The notes under the pieces: generated by a model
What the model was told of the DNA's origin: nothing
The model's input: the letters and a program-made list of their open reading frames with translations, nothing else
Database searches by the model: none
Position numbers and translations under genes: made by a program
Assembly: GCF_002307355.1 (NCBI RefSeq)
Contig: NZ_CP017481.1
Location: 4,154,001-4,218,000 of the forward strand
Direction of reading: 5' to 3'
Source of the DNA: Pectobacterium polaris
Lineage (GTDB): Bacteria; Pseudomonadota; Gammaproteobacteria; Enterobacterales; Enterobacteriaceae
Length of the DNA stretch: 64,000 nucleotides
Part shown: positions 19,346 to 29,795 of the stretch, one piece after another
Layout of the letters: each line of letters begins with the position of its first letter
How positions within the stretch are numbered: position 1 is the first letter of the stretch

Positions 19346-20131
19346 TTACAGGCGTCTTATACGATAGCGCGTCGGGTCGTCTTCTTCAGCCAGCCAACTG
19401 AGTACATTAGGCGTCAACATATCGAGCGTGGCACCTTGCCCGGATACGGCTTTGAGGAAGAGATTGACCTCTTCCGGCACGTTCAGCTTGAGCGCGTCGC
19501 GCTGGTGGCAAAGTTGCTCATGCAGGTCGATTATGGCCTCAACTTCGTCAGCAGTTTTTGGCAGCCCACGACTACTGTTGGTGAACTGAGCGACAAGGTC
19601 ACAGTAGTGCTGTTGTACTTTTCGTTGTCCTTCCTGATGAGCAAGGTTGCTGAAAAGTCTCTGGTCCACTTCCCACTGCGCTTTTAACGTACGGATGTAT
19701 TCACGCCACGCAGTGCTGGTATGTTCATTGAGAGTACTGGCTAAGCGCTCAATTTCCAGAACTAGCAGACCAAACTCCTGGGCTTGAGCAACATCGTATG
19801 TACGCGCCCCATACTGCTGAAGAAAGGCCGCCAGCAGGGCCTGCGGATTGCCAAATGTTTCGCGGTCAAACAGGCCAACAATTGGATTACCGCTCTCACT
19901 ATCGCAAACCTGTCGTAGCAGCAGATAGCTCGTGAGGATCTGCGCCAGTTTTTTCGCCGGGGCATCGATTTTTTGCGCCACCTGCAGCAGACGATTGCGT
20001 ATCTCCTGAGCCTTTTCCAGTTGCTGATGGCGCTCAAGGCGCGTTTTAAATTCGCCGCTGCGCCGTGCAAAAACGCTAATCTCTTCCGACGCGCTGGAGA
20101 TTACCACTTCACTGATGCTTACTTCACTCAT
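19346..20131 (-). CDS. dpdI: DpdI, restriction-arm protein of unknown activity
   Basis: A 261-residue, mostly helical protein. Residues about 30-75 (RLERHQQLEKAQEIRNRLLQ and following) look like a coiled coil. No catalytic motif is visible. It is called by position between dpdH (4-bp ATGA overlap) and dpdJ (15-bp gap). In the known dpd cluster this gene belongs to the restriction set. A role as adaptor between the DpdH ATPase and the DpdJ helicase is my inference from gene order only. Confidence 0.7.
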   Translation of the reverse strand: MSEVSISEVVISSASEEISVFARRSGEFKTRLERHQQLEKAQEIRNRLLQVAQKIDAPAKKLAQILTSYLLLRQVCDSESGNPIVGLFDRETFGNPQALLAAFLQQYGARTYDVAQAQEFGLLVLEIERLASTLNEHTSTAWREYIRTLKAQWEVDQRLFSNLAHQEGQRKVQQHYCDLVAQFTNSSRGLPKTADEVEAIIDLHEQLCHQRDALKLNVPEEVNLFLKAVSGQGATLDMLTPNVLSWLAEEDDPTRYRIRRL

Positions 20132-23100
20132 GATAAGTCCGCCTCCAGCAGCGTTAACTGTTCAGCCAGGTTTGCCAAGGTATCTGTAACTTGGTTTTCT
20201 GCATCCTCAATCTGGTCTCCGCCCTTATCGCTTATACGCTGTTGCACATACTTGTCGGTGGCGTCTTCGAACTTGCCCCAAGTCTCTAATAACTGTTGAA
20301 ACGCCTCAAACTGCTCGCCATTGATGGCAAGGAGTTCTCTCATCAACATGTGCGAGTTATCGGCTGGCAACGTCAGTTTTTCCAGTTGTCTGATCAGTTT
20401 TTTCAGCTCTGGATCTTTCCAGCTCTTCAGCAACTTCAGCAGTACCGGTACAGTTTCACCCACTGGACGGGCGACGTCCGCGCTATTCGCCAGTTCGACT
20501 ATCTCCTTCATGATGTCGCAGAGGTTCACCGCTGCCAGGCTGGCGCTGTTGCCGTCGCTCAGGCGTTCAGTGATGCTCTCTTGGGTCTTCAATAGCAGGG
20601 TGCGGTAGCCACCGAGCTTACTTTTGACTTCATGGATCTTGCCCGGTTGTTTGCCAGCGTCTGGCGGTTGTTTCTTAGACGCCTCCACCAGCATTAAGCC
20701 GTTAATAGCATACGGCTGAGCACCCGGTTTTTTCGCCGCCGTAAGCGCGATTAAACGCTCGCGACGTTTCTGATGCTCATCAATCACGGTATCGCGCGCC
20801 TGGGTTAAGAACTCATCCAGCAGTGGATGGTTGCTGTTTGCGACTTGCGGTTCCGTTAACAGTGCCTGCACCAGCGTGGCCGGGTGGGATGCCGATAATC
20901 CATCCTGCCCGAGGAATGCACCACTTAACTGCAGATCTTTGATGATACTGGAAAGCTCCTCGCGTTCTTCCTGCAGCACCTTGAGTTTTACTTCGTGCTC
21001 AATGCGATCCATAAAACTATGAAAGGCGGCGTAGTCGATCTCACTGCCGTCATAATCCCAACTCTGATAATGGTTGAAGTGCGCCATCGCCAGACAGGCG
21101 CTACGTAACTCGGGAGTATCTTCAAGCTTCACCAGCGGATGTGACTGATTCCCCACAAGCACGCCGGGCAAGTGGATCCTACCCTGAGTTTTTGCTGAAC
21201 TGGCCATGAGAGAGGTCTGGATCAGCTCAGTTGACCAGTCGATACGGGCATTCAGCGCTTCCAAGAGCCACTTACGAATGTCGCGGGCTCTGGTTTGCTC
21301 GAGCGTCTTGCTCTGGTGCCATTTATCCAGCACGAGTTTCCATTCATCAAGTGGTGATGGTGGTTCCGGTACTGGTTCTGGTTCTGGTTCCGGTTTCGGT
21401 TTCGGTGGCGGTGGACCGCCACCCAACAGTACTACCGACTCCGGCAGACCAAACTCTTTACAGATGGCGGGCGTCAGACCTGCCAGGTTTGTACTATTTC
21501 CCCCCCAAACAGCCAGCAGTGAATTAATCCGCTCAGGCTGGCTGAGGCTTTCCAGGCGTACCCGCTGCTGTAATGCCGAGTTGCATACAATCTCAGCAAA
21601 TTGTGACGGCGGGAACTGCTCGTCAAGATAACTCTGGCGATACTTTTTCAGTGGCTCGCGCAAAATTTCATGCAAAATATTACGCGGGATAAATACCAGG
21701 CCTTGCTCTTTAACTTTGCAGTGTCGTTCTACCAACTGCCCAATGGCTGCTGGGTTGAAGGGAAACAGCGGATGACCAATGCTACTGCTGCCAAAACTGG
21801 CCAGCGCTGGCGCAGCAGATTCGTTCTCCAGCACCTCCTGATCCTGCCATACCGGAATCTCCTGATAACACTGCGCGTCCTGCTGGTGGTGATAAGTTTC
21901 CAGCGCAGCAGCGCCGTGACGGGCAGCGTTGAGATAGCGGCCGCAAAAGTCAATAACGCGTTTTTTCAGCGCGACATCGTTTTCGCTGGCATGCTGCTGG
22001 ATCACCCATTCGTAGCGGGCGCGGGTGCCTAGCGTATTACGTAGGCGCTTAAAGCTGTCGTGACCCTCAGTAACCGCAATAATCGATCTCAGAGTACATA
22101 AAACCTTTTTGCCGTCGTACTCATCTTCCTCTATCAGACAGGCGATCAGGACATCTTCAATCGCCGAGGTGGCGGTAAGATCTTCCACAAGAAGGATCAG
22201 GTCGCGACCTTCTGCCAGCAACTGTCGGCGGATCATACGCATCAGATCCTGGAAATTGGCCCGGTTAAAGCTAAACAGTTCGACGAAGGTGTCTTCTAAC
22301 GCTTGGCTGCGCACCACGTTGACAACGCGAGCTGCTGCTTGCTTTTTTTCATCACTGGTAAGCAACTGTTGATTGCGCAGGTAGGGAAGCACTGTTGGTG
22401 AAACCTGCCTGAAGTCCAGTCCATTGAAGGTGAAGTCTTCCGCAGACATTTCATACCGCAAGTTGGCAATACTGTCGTCGTTAGCTCCCTGGCAGAAGCG
22501 CTGCGCAATATTGTGAAGACAGGCGCCATGAGCAGTGAAATACTGCGTCATCACGCTGTCAAAAAACAGCGCGGGCAGTCGGGATGATGCTGCGTGTTGT
22601 TGGATTTCTTCCAGCTGCTTTTTTCTGCTTTCTTCCAGCTGAATTTTTCCCATTTTCTCTTGGCGAAGCTCTTCAATGGCATCTGTATATGCTGCGTTTA
22701 GCGCTTGACGCAATTTAAGAGCAATATGTTCGGCGACGTTTTCGGGGATTAATTGCTTTCCAACTCCGTTAACCTTTTCACGAATACTCTGATACTCCTC
22801 GCCTTCAAGACCTTCTAGAATGGCGGTGAGTACACGTGGCAGAGAAGCATTTTTTGGGATGCGGATAATGTGGTATTTCGCATGATCTTCACGGCGTTTG
22901 AGCTGAGCATGAACCCAGCGTACCAGGTGGGATTTCCCCACGCCAGAAGCGCCAATTAGCGGCAGCGGGCGGTTATGTTCAAGCAGAAAGTCCAGCAGCG
23001 CCCCCTCTCCTACCTGCGTGACCTTACCACTTTGAAACTCAATGCGGTCGAGACGCATCGGTTCATGCACCGCCAGCAACTGGCTGTCGGCCAGTGACTC

Positions 23101-23166
23101 AGCCTCGGTTAGGATGCAGGCAGTAACGTTCTGCTCGCTGGGCCAGTAGCTCTGTAGTTGTGGCAT
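20128..23166 (-). CDS. dpdH: DpdH, large P-loop ATPase
   Basis: A 1012-residue protein. An N-terminal P-loop ATPase domain shows Walker A (PLIGASGVGKSHLVRW, about residue 73) and Walker B (DLILLVEDLT, about 320), with a sensor-like VLCTLRSIIAVTEGHDSFKR. A charged coiled coil sits near residue 160 (QEKMGKIQLEESRKKQLEEI). At about 583-605 there is a GGGPPPP run and then a Pro/Glu/Lys linker, encoded by a hexamer-like repeat (21357-21420). The C-terminal half is helical. This is a STAND/AAA-like motor of the restriction arm. It abuts dpdG and overlaps dpdI by 4 bp. Confidence 0.82.
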   Translation of the reverse strand: MPQLQSYWPSEQNVTACILTEAESLADSQLLAVHEPMRLDRIEFQSGKVTQVGEGALLDFLLEHNRPLPLIGASGVGKSHLVRWVHAQLKRREDHAKYHIIRIPKNASLPRVLTAILEGLEGEEYQSIREKVNGVGKQLIPENVAEHIALKLRQALNAAYTDAIEELRQEKMGKIQLEESRKKQLEEIQQHAASSRLPALFFDSVMTQYFTAHGACLHNIAQRFCQGANDDSIANLRYEMSAEDFTFNGLDFRQVSPTVLPYLRNQQLLTSDEKKQAAARVVNVVRSQALEDTFVELFSFNRANFQDLMRMIRRQLLAEGRDLILLVEDLTATSAIEDVLIACLIEEDEYDGKKVLCTLRSIIAVTEGHDSFKRLRNTLGTRARYEWVIQQHASENDVALKKRVIDFCGRYLNAARHGAAALETYHHQQDAQCYQEIPVWQDQEVLENESAAPALASFGSSSIGHPLFPFNPAAIGQLVERHCKVKEQGLVFIPRNILHEILREPLKKYRQSYLDEQFPPSQFAEIVCNSALQQRVRLESLSQPERINSLLAVWGGNSTNLAGLTPAICKEFGLPESVVLLGGGPPPPKPKPEPEPEPVPEPPSPLDEWKLVLDKWHQSKTLEQTRARDIRKWLLEALNARIDWSTELIQTSLMASSAKTQGRIHLPGVLVGNQSHPLVKLEDTPELRSACLAMAHFNHYQSWDYDGSEIDYAAFHSFMDRIEHEVKLKVLQEEREELSSIIKDLQLSGAFLGQDGLSASHPATLVQALLTEPQVANSNHPLLDEFLTQARDTVIDEHQKRRERLIALTAAKKPGAQPYAINGLMLVEASKKQPPDAGKQPGKIHEVKSKLGGYRTLLLKTQESITERLSDGNSASLAAVNLCDIMKEIVELANSADVARPVGETVPVLLKLLKSWKDPELKKLIRQLEKLTLPADNSHMLMRELLAINGEQFEAFQQLLETWGKFEDATDKYVQQRISDKGGDQIEDAENQVTDTLANLAEQLTLLEADLS

Positions 23167-24071
23167 TAGTGGACTCCCGCATCATTTAAGGTCAGATGGG
23201 TTACGGTACGCAGCACACTGCCGTTCCGGCCGGTTAACTGCATTGCGCCGCTGGCGTCAGACTCAGCCTTCATGTTGATTACTCCGGAAAGCTGAAGCCG
23301 CAGCAGCGCACGCGACAGCGAGGTGGAAAGGCGGTTAGGGCTAAGAGAGTGCCAGCCATGCAGACTGATACGCTCCTCGACCTGCTGGCGATAACTGCCA
23401 CCATCTAGCACCGGGAGCGCCCGATTAAGACGTTGCAGCACTTCGCCGATGGAAAGCTGTTCGCCAACACGCATAAGGAACGGTAACTCTTCACGAATAG
23501 AATCGGTGGGGTCAATGGCGTAACTGTCGCGAGTGAGTTGTTGAGCAAAGCCCAGCCAACTGAGATAACCCGGAACGACAGCAATCTCATTACTGTTGAT
23601 ACGAAAATCAGGTATAAACGTGTTCACCAGCACTTCAAGGTTGCCCGATTTGATTTCTGTGTTCTGATAGACATCCAGCGCCAGCAGCAACGCAGCCAAA
23701 AGGGTAAGGTCGACGGCGCGTTCATCGCGTGAGCTCAGGTCACTGTTATTTTCCTGAGCCTGTAAACAGCGGCGTGCAGCCTGGCGCAGCGGCATACTTT
23801 TTGTGCTGAAATAGTTCGCGTTGAAACTGATTTGTGTTGTCTCTTCTACTTTTTCTTCCATCAGTAACCCCAAGTCCAGCCATGCTCTTAATTCCTGAGG
23901 CGCTTTACCACGTGCATTTTGTGAGTCGCCGGTTTGCAATGTTTCCGGTGCACAGAGCGCTATCAGTTTTTCACGCGGTAGTTGGTTCTTCGGGCTGGCT
24001 TTCAGCACCTGATAAAATGCGGCCAGCACGGCATACTGACTGCCACCATGGGCATTATTGATAATCGACAC
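23166..24071 (-). CDS. dpdG: DpdG, restriction-arm protein
   Basis: A 301-residue protein called from operon position and length. The first 60 residues (YAVLAAFYQVLKASPKNQLP) and the last 60 (SRALLRLQLSGVINMKAESD, ending in a beta-hairpin-like HLTLNDAGVH) look like winged-helix DNA-binding folds, but this is weak. The start overlaps the dpdF stop by 17 bp, and its own stop abuts the dpdH start. It belongs to the restriction set in the described Salmonella cluster. No enzyme motif was seen. Confidence 0.72.
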   Translation of the reverse strand: MSIINNAHGGSQYAVLAAFYQVLKASPKNQLPREKLIALCAPETLQTGDSQNARGKAPQELRAWLDLGLLMEEKVEETTQISFNANYFSTKSMPLRQAARRCLQAQENNSDLSSRDERAVDLTLLAALLLALDVYQNTEIKSGNLEVLVNTFIPDFRINSNEIAVVPGYLSWLGFAQQLTRDSYAIDPTDSIREELPFLMRVGEQLSIGEVLQRLNRALPVLDGGSYRQQVEERISLHGWHSLSPNRLSTSLSRALLRLQLSGVINMKAESDASGAMQLTGRNGSVLRTVTHLTLNDAGVH

Positions 24072-26622
24072 TGTCTAGTTTCCTTTGAAGTTGTTCGATG
24101 GTGATCCAATTGTGATTATCGAGAAGAACGTAATGCGCCCCGCCGGGATGGTGAGGATAGGGCATATCATGCGGGATCAGCGTCAGTTGTAATGGTGCTG
24201 GGTTTAACGGCGGCAGATAACCGTTGGCGCAGGACTCTTGCGTGGGAAGTACCAACTCTGCCAACTCGGCCATTACATCGTTATCCGGCGCAGGCTCATC
24301 ACGTGCAGGCAATTCGTCACTCAACAAGATCAGGCGCTCGCCGCGCGGAATGGCGCTAAATATACTATGCAACAAGGCAGGATCTGCCCAGACGCGCTGG
24401 ACAATGCCTCTATGATGCAGTTGCACCAGTAGCGTCGCGACGCGGTGATACCAGTTCTCACGTTCCCACTCATCGTCGTTAACTGGCGGATAGGTGATAA
24501 AGCAACTGGAGTAAGATAGGCCGCTGAGCGCCTGCCAGCGGCTCAACGCCTGCTGTGCCACCGACGCTGGCGGGTTAAGCAACAGCGGCGGTGGGCTCAG
24601 ATAATTACTAGTAAGCGCCTGATTATCGCGACAGGCAGGGCAACCACCACAGGCGTGACCCGGAATAAATTCCGCCATGGAGTAGAGATCCACAAGTACC
24701 TCGCACAGCGGTCTGCTCAGTGGCGTATGCAGCCAGTTGATTAATGCATTATGGTTAGACCTTGCAGCTTGCAGCGTCTCTTCACGGGAGGGGATAATAC
24801 GTGTTTTCCACAATTCTTCTCCGGTGTGGTGACTGCTCAGGATGCGTACTACCAGTGAGTTTCCGTTCTGTCGGATGATTTGCTCTTTTGCAGCTTCGTA
24901 GCGATTAACATTGGCAAAGTCTTTTTTGTCAGGCGGGTTTTGTAGGTCGGTATCCAGTTCCAGCACTCCTGCACGCACCATCATCAGTACGGTACGCAGG
25001 TTCCATAATTTATTTTGTTTGCTGCGGAAATTAAGGCCGCTATGGATCCTCTCTATATCAATACGATACAGGTTATCGCCCACCAATTCGGCACTGTCCC
25101 ATAGACTTTTCCAGCGTTCCAGGCCCAACTCAAGACCAATCAACCTTTGTGAGGACAGATGTTCTGCCTGTTTGACATCCTGATGATTGTAAATTAGCAG
25201 TGAGGTGCAGGCATAGCCATCGCGTCCACCACGTCCCACTTCCTGGTAGAAGCGGTCCATGTTTTCCGGCACTGTGGCATGGATCACTGTGCGCACGTCG
25301 TTTTTATCCATACCTACGCCAAATGCCGAGGTCGCAATCATGATATCCAGCTGGTTTTTATCCCATTTTTCCAGCAGGCTTCGGCGTACGTCATTCGGCG
25401 TATCACCGGTAAATGTTGCCAAACGCTGATACCCCTGCAAACGCAACTGTTGCGCCCACTCTTCAGCTTCTTTCGGTCGCGTCACGTAGAGGATCAGCGG
25501 GCGTGGCGCATGAGCCAGCGATTGCAGCACCTTATCCCATTTGTCGCTGTGGTCTTTTGCCCGATAACACCAGTAAGCTGGTTCCGGGCGCAGATGGCTG
25601 GCATGGACTTCGCTCATCTCCTGATCGAAGGTATCGCGCAGGATTTTACGGCTGGCTTCGGTGATAGTCGCGCTCATCAGCAGTGTTGAGCACGGCGTAA
25701 GATTCGCTTCACGACTGATGCGCTTCAGCCCGCGGATTAAGCCACCAAGTTGCTGGAAATGCGGGCGAAAGCCGTTGCCCCAGCTGGCGACAATATGCGC
25801 TTCATCAACAATAACATGGCGCAGCCCTCCCTGTTTTGCTGCTTCAAATAAGGCGAACTGCAGGGAACTGCAGGTCGCTTCAGGAGAGGTGACGATCAGC
25901 CGCTGCTCACCCACACGGATACGCATGTACGTATCGTATTTATCCTGCGCCGGTAAGCCGCTATACCAGCCGGTGACCGATTCTGCTTTTTTCCCTGCTT
26001 CAATCAGCAACTTCCGGAAACGGCGAGCCAGTTCAAAAACTAGCGCTGTGGTCGGGGCAATCAGTACACAAAGTGCCCCGGGAGTTGGGGCTGTCAGAGC
26101 TAATGCTTGCGCTACCAGTGTTTTCCCGGTGCCAGTGGGCAAATTGACCAACAACGTACTGCCCGATGGGGCGAACAGAGCCCGGCGTACCGCATCGCGC
26201 TGGCCCGGTGCCTGATAGCTGATATAGCTGTCCTTCTTGAAGTAACGGCGCAGGACATAGTCCATCGGTACTCGAGTGTCCTGGCGGCAGAGTTGGTGCT
26301 GATCGCTGGCGAGAAAAGGCATGCCGTTTCCCTGCTCCAGCCACTGCGGACACCAAGCAGGGCCAGCGCTGAGCAGAAAGGTCTGACCTAGTCGTTGACA
26401 GTTAATACCGCTGGCTTCCCACTCCTCCTGTCTTGGCCAGCCAGGATGGCTGTCATCAGGGACGGTCAGTTCGTTATCGTTGTGGTGGGCATATTTTTCC
26501 CGGTACAGCCAGTCACGGATCAACGCCCGGCGGTCGAGGCGCCCGGCGGTCGCCTCCGGCAACAGGCACTCCCTCAATCTTGATGAAATACCATCATTAT
26601 CAATAAGTTGTGCCAGATTCAT
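24055..26622 (-). CDS. dpdF: DpdF, RecQ-like DEAH helicase
   Basis: An 855-residue superfamily 2 helicase of RecQ type. Walker A is NLPTGTGKTLVAQALA (about residue 160), box II VDEAHIVASWG, motif III LLMSATITEASR, and the RecQ-like motif VI region TVPENMDRFYQEVGRGGRDG. A zinc-binding cysteine cluster follows (CGGCPACRDN, about 652-661). The C-terminal part (KLDSVDYQ end) has no known fold. It overlaps dpdE by 4 bp and dpdG by 17 bp. It would translocate on or unwind target DNA within the restriction complex; this last is inference. Confidence 0.87.
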   Translation of the reverse strand: MNLAQLIDNDGISSRLRECLLPEATAGRLDRRALIRDWLYREKYAHHNDNELTVPDDSHPGWPRQEEWEASGINCQRLGQTFLLSAGPAWCPQWLEQGNGMPFLASDQHQLCRQDTRVPMDYVLRRYFKKDSYISYQAPGQRDAVRRALFAPSGSTLLVNLPTGTGKTLVAQALALTAPTPGALCVLIAPTTALVFELARRFRKLLIEAGKKAESVTGWYSGLPAQDKYDTYMRIRVGEQRLIVTSPEATCSSLQFALFEAAKQGGLRHVIVDEAHIVASWGNGFRPHFQQLGGLIRGLKRISREANLTPCSTLLMSATITEASRKILRDTFDQEMSEVHASHLRPEPAYWCYRAKDHSDKWDKVLQSLAHAPRPLILYVTRPKEAEEWAQQLRLQGYQRLATFTGDTPNDVRRSLLEKWDKNQLDIMIATSAFGVGMDKNDVRTVIHATVPENMDRFYQEVGRGGRDGYACTSLLIYNHQDVKQAEHLSSQRLIGLELGLERWKSLWDSAELVGDNLYRIDIERIHSGLNFRSKQNKLWNLRTVLMMVRAGVLELDTDLQNPPDKKDFANVNRYEAAKEQIIRQNGNSLVVRILSSHHTGEELWKTRIIPSREETLQAARSNHNALINWLHTPLSRPLCEVLVDLYSMAEFIPGHACGGCPACRDNQALTSNYLSPPPLLLNPPASVAQQALSRWQALSGLSYSSCFITYPPVNDDEWERENWYHRVATLLVQLHHRGIVQRVWADPALLHSIFSAIPRGERLILLSDELPARDEPAPDNDVMAELAELVLPTQESCANGYLPPLNPAPLQLTLIPHDMPYPHHPGGAHYVLLDNHNWITIEQLQRKLDSVDYQ

Positions 26623-29600
26623 CCGATTTGTGAGTCCTCATCCAATATGGCTTCTGATGCAATGATTAAGGCACGCGTCGCCAGGCAGGTCATTTTCGGC
26701 TGTGCAATACCCTGGCGCAGCGTCTGCCCCGTCTCCTGCTGGTTAGCATGATGCAGCACGGCGCTGCTTAGATAATGCTCCAGTCGGCTCAAGCTGAGAG
26801 CCTGTTGTGTGGCGAACTGTTCCACCGCCAGTCGCTGGGCTATGCTATAGCTATCGTTACACCAGGTGCGCCACTCTTTAGCGCTGATGCAATGGGAAAT
26901 CTGCGCCCAGCGTTCCTCATTGAGATTTAGGTGGCGTCCGCCCTTATCCTTCGGTTTATAGTCTTCATTAAGTATCATCAACACCTCTGCGTTGGTGACC
27001 AGCTCGCCAGCCTGGTCCAGCCACAAGATAATGGTTTCAGGCGGCATCAGATGGTCGGCCAGCCGTTGCAGTGCTGGTGTATTGACTTCAGCTTCAATCA
27101 GAAAATCGTAGCGGAAAAAAATATTCTCATCGCCCATGCCGGGTGTGATGCGGATAACCGCGCTGGCAACACCGCGTTCTTCAAAATCCAGCATTTGTAG
27201 GATGGCATCATGGAAAGGTTCTCCCAAGCGAGCCGGGCGGATTTTACCCTGAGAGGTATCAGCCCGGTAGTAGCTAAGCGGCCAAGTCATGGGCGAACTT
27301 CCGCTAGATTGGTTGAGATCAAAGCCCAGCAGACAGTGTTTTTGTAGGCGCTGTGGGCTGACTAAGGTGCCCGTCCCTCGCTCACCAGGGTTGAAGCGAT
27401 AGCTGAATATCGCTGGATCTTTCTCATCTGGAATAAAATCGAATTTCAGTACCTTACCTATCAGATTACGAGCGCAGCGGCGAAATTCCTCTTCATACTC
27501 ATCGATATCTGCCAGTGCATCGGCATACTCTCTGGCTTCGATTATATCGCCATCAATTTGCAGCAGGACTTCCTGCATTTCGATTCGCTGCTTTTCCACC
27601 GTAAGGCGGCCATCTTCACCAGCCAGACGCGCGCTGAGTTGCATCATGCTCTCTTCACCCAGAGGGTAAAGATTGGAAATAAGCCGCTGTAATTCCTCAT
27701 CAATCAGGTATTGCAGGCTTGCAATCGACTCTTCGAAGACATCGAACACTTCATTGAGAATAGTCAGCCACTGATTTTGCAGCCCCTCTGCTTCACTCAC
27801 CAGCGCCATGCTGAGGATAGTAGTCGCACTCTCAGTCGCGCAGTAGCGATTCAAGCGGCCAAGACGCTGTTCCATACGGTTAGGCGACAGCAACAAGTCG
27901 TAATGCAGCGCTATCTTGCGCCCGCCGTGCAGATTGACACCTTCTTCAGCCCGGCGATCGCACACTAAGATCTGGCATTTGCTTCCCTTGCCAAAGCGCA
28001 CTTCTTTGTCGGGGTTATGGCGCTGGATTTTGCCAATAAATGGTATCATCAGGTCGGTAAATACCTGGTCGGCTACCCATGGCTGGTCACAGAACACCAC
28101 AATATAAGGGAGTTCTCTGACGTTACTATCCAGAAGTTTTTCCAATACTTCAATTAAGCGCTGGCGCTTGCTGTCACACTCCATTTTGCAGCGGTCTATC
28201 AACTCAAGCAGGATCTCCTTCTCGCCATCAAACAGCGGATGCTGCAACAGCGCGAGCTGTGAATCACTATAGAGAAAGCCCTGCGCGGCACCAGGTGACT
28301 CCTGCTGTAAGCGACAGTTTGCAAGCCGGGCCAGCAGTTCCGGCGTAGCGATAGCGGCTTCAAACAGTAACTGATAAATTGCCGCCAGCGTCGGGTCTTG
28401 TGGGTGCATCATTATTGCCGATTCGCGCCAGGCGATCATCATGTCGTTGCTGGCGTTCGCCGTGGTGTATTTTTTTAGTGATAGACCGGACAAACCAGGC
28501 ATCAGGACACTAATGGCGGGATTGCTGCGGCGGTTGCGTAGCAGCCGGTGGTGCAGGCGGTAACGGTTACCAATGTAGTGGCGGATTTTATTGATCAGCA
28601 GATCACGCGCCTCACTCCGCAGCGGTTGCATCATATCTAAATGGGGAAGCAACTGTGAAGCCATCCCGTTTAGTACTTCATCCTCAGGAAACAACCTGGT
28701 CAACGCTTCCAGGTTCTCTTCCAGCGTCATGTTGTCGTTATCACAGTTAAACGCGTAGAACAGTGAACCTATTTCTTCGCGCTGCTGGATACGCTGCTGA
28801 AATTTCTGTAAGCCAGTGTCAGTCAGTGGGTAATTTTTAGCATCCAGCAGATGCAGCATGGCCAGGAAGTTCTTTTCATTGCCAGTTACGGGCGTCGCTG
28901 ATAGCAACAGCAATTTTTCACTTTGCTGCGCCAAGTAGTTCACACTAGCGTAGCGCTGCTCGTGCTCTGCATCCCATGCCCAGGCACCGACCTGATGAGC
29001 TTCGTCAATCACCAGCATATCGGGGCGGAACGGCAGGAGGTCCTCTGTGCTGAAGGCGGCCATATCAATGATATGGATCGACTTATTAAGCAGTTCCTCC
29101 AGGTGAAAACGTGCAGAAAGTTCCTGCTGCCACTGGCGGTGCAGAACTCCGGGCGCCACAATCACCACGCAGTGGGTGAACTGATTTTCCGTGACGTGTT
29201 GACGCACGATCAGCCCAGCTTCGATGGTTTTTCCGAGGCCGACTTCATCAGCCAACAAATAACGTTGAATGGGATCAGATAACACCCGGCGTGCAACTGC
29301 TAACTGGTAAGGTTCAAGTTCAATACTGGACGACAGAGCAGAGGTAATCCCAGCGCATGCGTTTCGCTGTTTCAGCATCTGATGCTGATAAGCCAAGCGC
29401 GCGTCCTGCCAAAAGGGAGTATAAGTAATGCGCTCGGCCAGGAGGGCCGCAGCATCACTGATGGGGCGATCCCAGCGTACAAAGATGTCATTTATGATGA
29501 CATCTTCCTGCTGTTTATTAGGAAAATGCAGACGTACACCACCGGGGACAACTCCAATAACACGAGCAATCTGCCAGCGGGCAAGTTCGTAGTCATAGTG

Positions 29601-29795
29601 ATAAACCAGACTCTCCGTATAAAGTTCGGCTTTTTTAAGATATTTTACGTCGACAGTTTGCTCTATACCTTCATAATTTACGGGAGAGTCAAAATACTGA
29701 ATAAGCGCATCATCATGGTTAATGCGAATAAGTCTGCCAATTCCATAAGGCGAGTCAACGAGGTCGCCTGCTTCAAGGGGCATATATCCATCCAT
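26619..29795 (-). CDS. dpdE: DpdE, SNF2-family helicase
   Basis: A 1058-residue Swi2/Snf2-type ATPase related to RapA. Motif I is LLADEVGLGKTIEAGLIVRQ (about residue 182), motif II MLVIDEAHQVGAW, motif III LLLLSATPVTG, motif V EEGVNLHGGR and motif VI NRMEQRLGRLNRY. The first 100 residues hold a small beta-rich domain (DLVDSPYGIGRLIRINHDDA) like the SH3/Tudor-like domain of RapA. It is the first gene of the restriction operon. The start is ambiguous: ATG 29795, or ATG 29783 which has GGATGG upstream. It probably translocates on DNA without strand separation. Confidence 0.87.
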   Translation of the reverse strand: MDGYMPLEAGDLVDSPYGIGRLIRINHDDALIQYFDSPVNYEGIEQTVDVKYLKKAELYTESLVYHYDYELARWQIARVIGVVPGGVRLHFPNKQQEDVIINDIFVRWDRPISDAAALLAERITYTPFWQDARLAYQHQMLKQRNACAGITSALSSSIELEPYQLAVARRVLSDPIQRYLLADEVGLGKTIEAGLIVRQHVTENQFTHCVVIVAPGVLHRQWQQELSARFHLEELLNKSIHIIDMAAFSTEDLLPFRPDMLVIDEAHQVGAWAWDAEHEQRYASVNYLAQQSEKLLLLSATPVTGNEKNFLAMLHLLDAKNYPLTDTGLQKFQQRIQQREEIGSLFYAFNCDNDNMTLEENLEALTRLFPEDEVLNGMASQLLPHLDMMQPLRSEARDLLINKIRHYIGNRYRLHHRLLRNRRSNPAISVLMPGLSGLSLKKYTTANASNDMMIAWRESAIMMHPQDPTLAAIYQLLFEAAIATPELLARLANCRLQQESPGAAQGFLYSDSQLALLQHPLFDGEKEILLELIDRCKMECDSKRQRLIEVLEKLLDSNVRELPYIVVFCDQPWVADQVFTDLMIPFIGKIQRHNPDKEVRFGKGSKCQILVCDRRAEEGVNLHGGRKIALHYDLLLSPNRMEQRLGRLNRYCATESATTILSMALVSEAEGLQNQWLTILNEVFDVFEESIASLQYLIDEELQRLISNLYPLGEESMMQLSARLAGEDGRLTVEKQRIEMQEVLLQIDGDIIEAREYADALADIDEYEEEFRRCARNLIGKVLKFDFIPDEKDPAIFSYRFNPGERGTGTLVSPQRLQKHCLLGFDLNQSSGSSPMTWPLSYYRADTSQGKIRPARLGEPFHDAILQMLDFEERGVASAVIRITPGMGDENIFFRYDFLIEAEVNTPALQRLADHLMPPETIILWLDQAGELVTNAEVLMILNEDYKPKDKGGRHLNLNEERWAQISHCISAKEWRTWCNDSYSIAQRLAVEQFATQQALSLSRLEHYLSSAVLHHANQQETGQTLRQGIAQPKMTCLATRALIIASEAILDEDSQIG

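Noticed and set aside
12025..29795. Possible DISARM, Zorya or phosphorothioate (Dnd/Pbe) system because of helicases, PLD and a DndB-like protein
   Set aside because: No methylase, DndCDE or ZorAB proteins are present; the TGT-like DpdA, queD and full gene order fit the dpd system instead.
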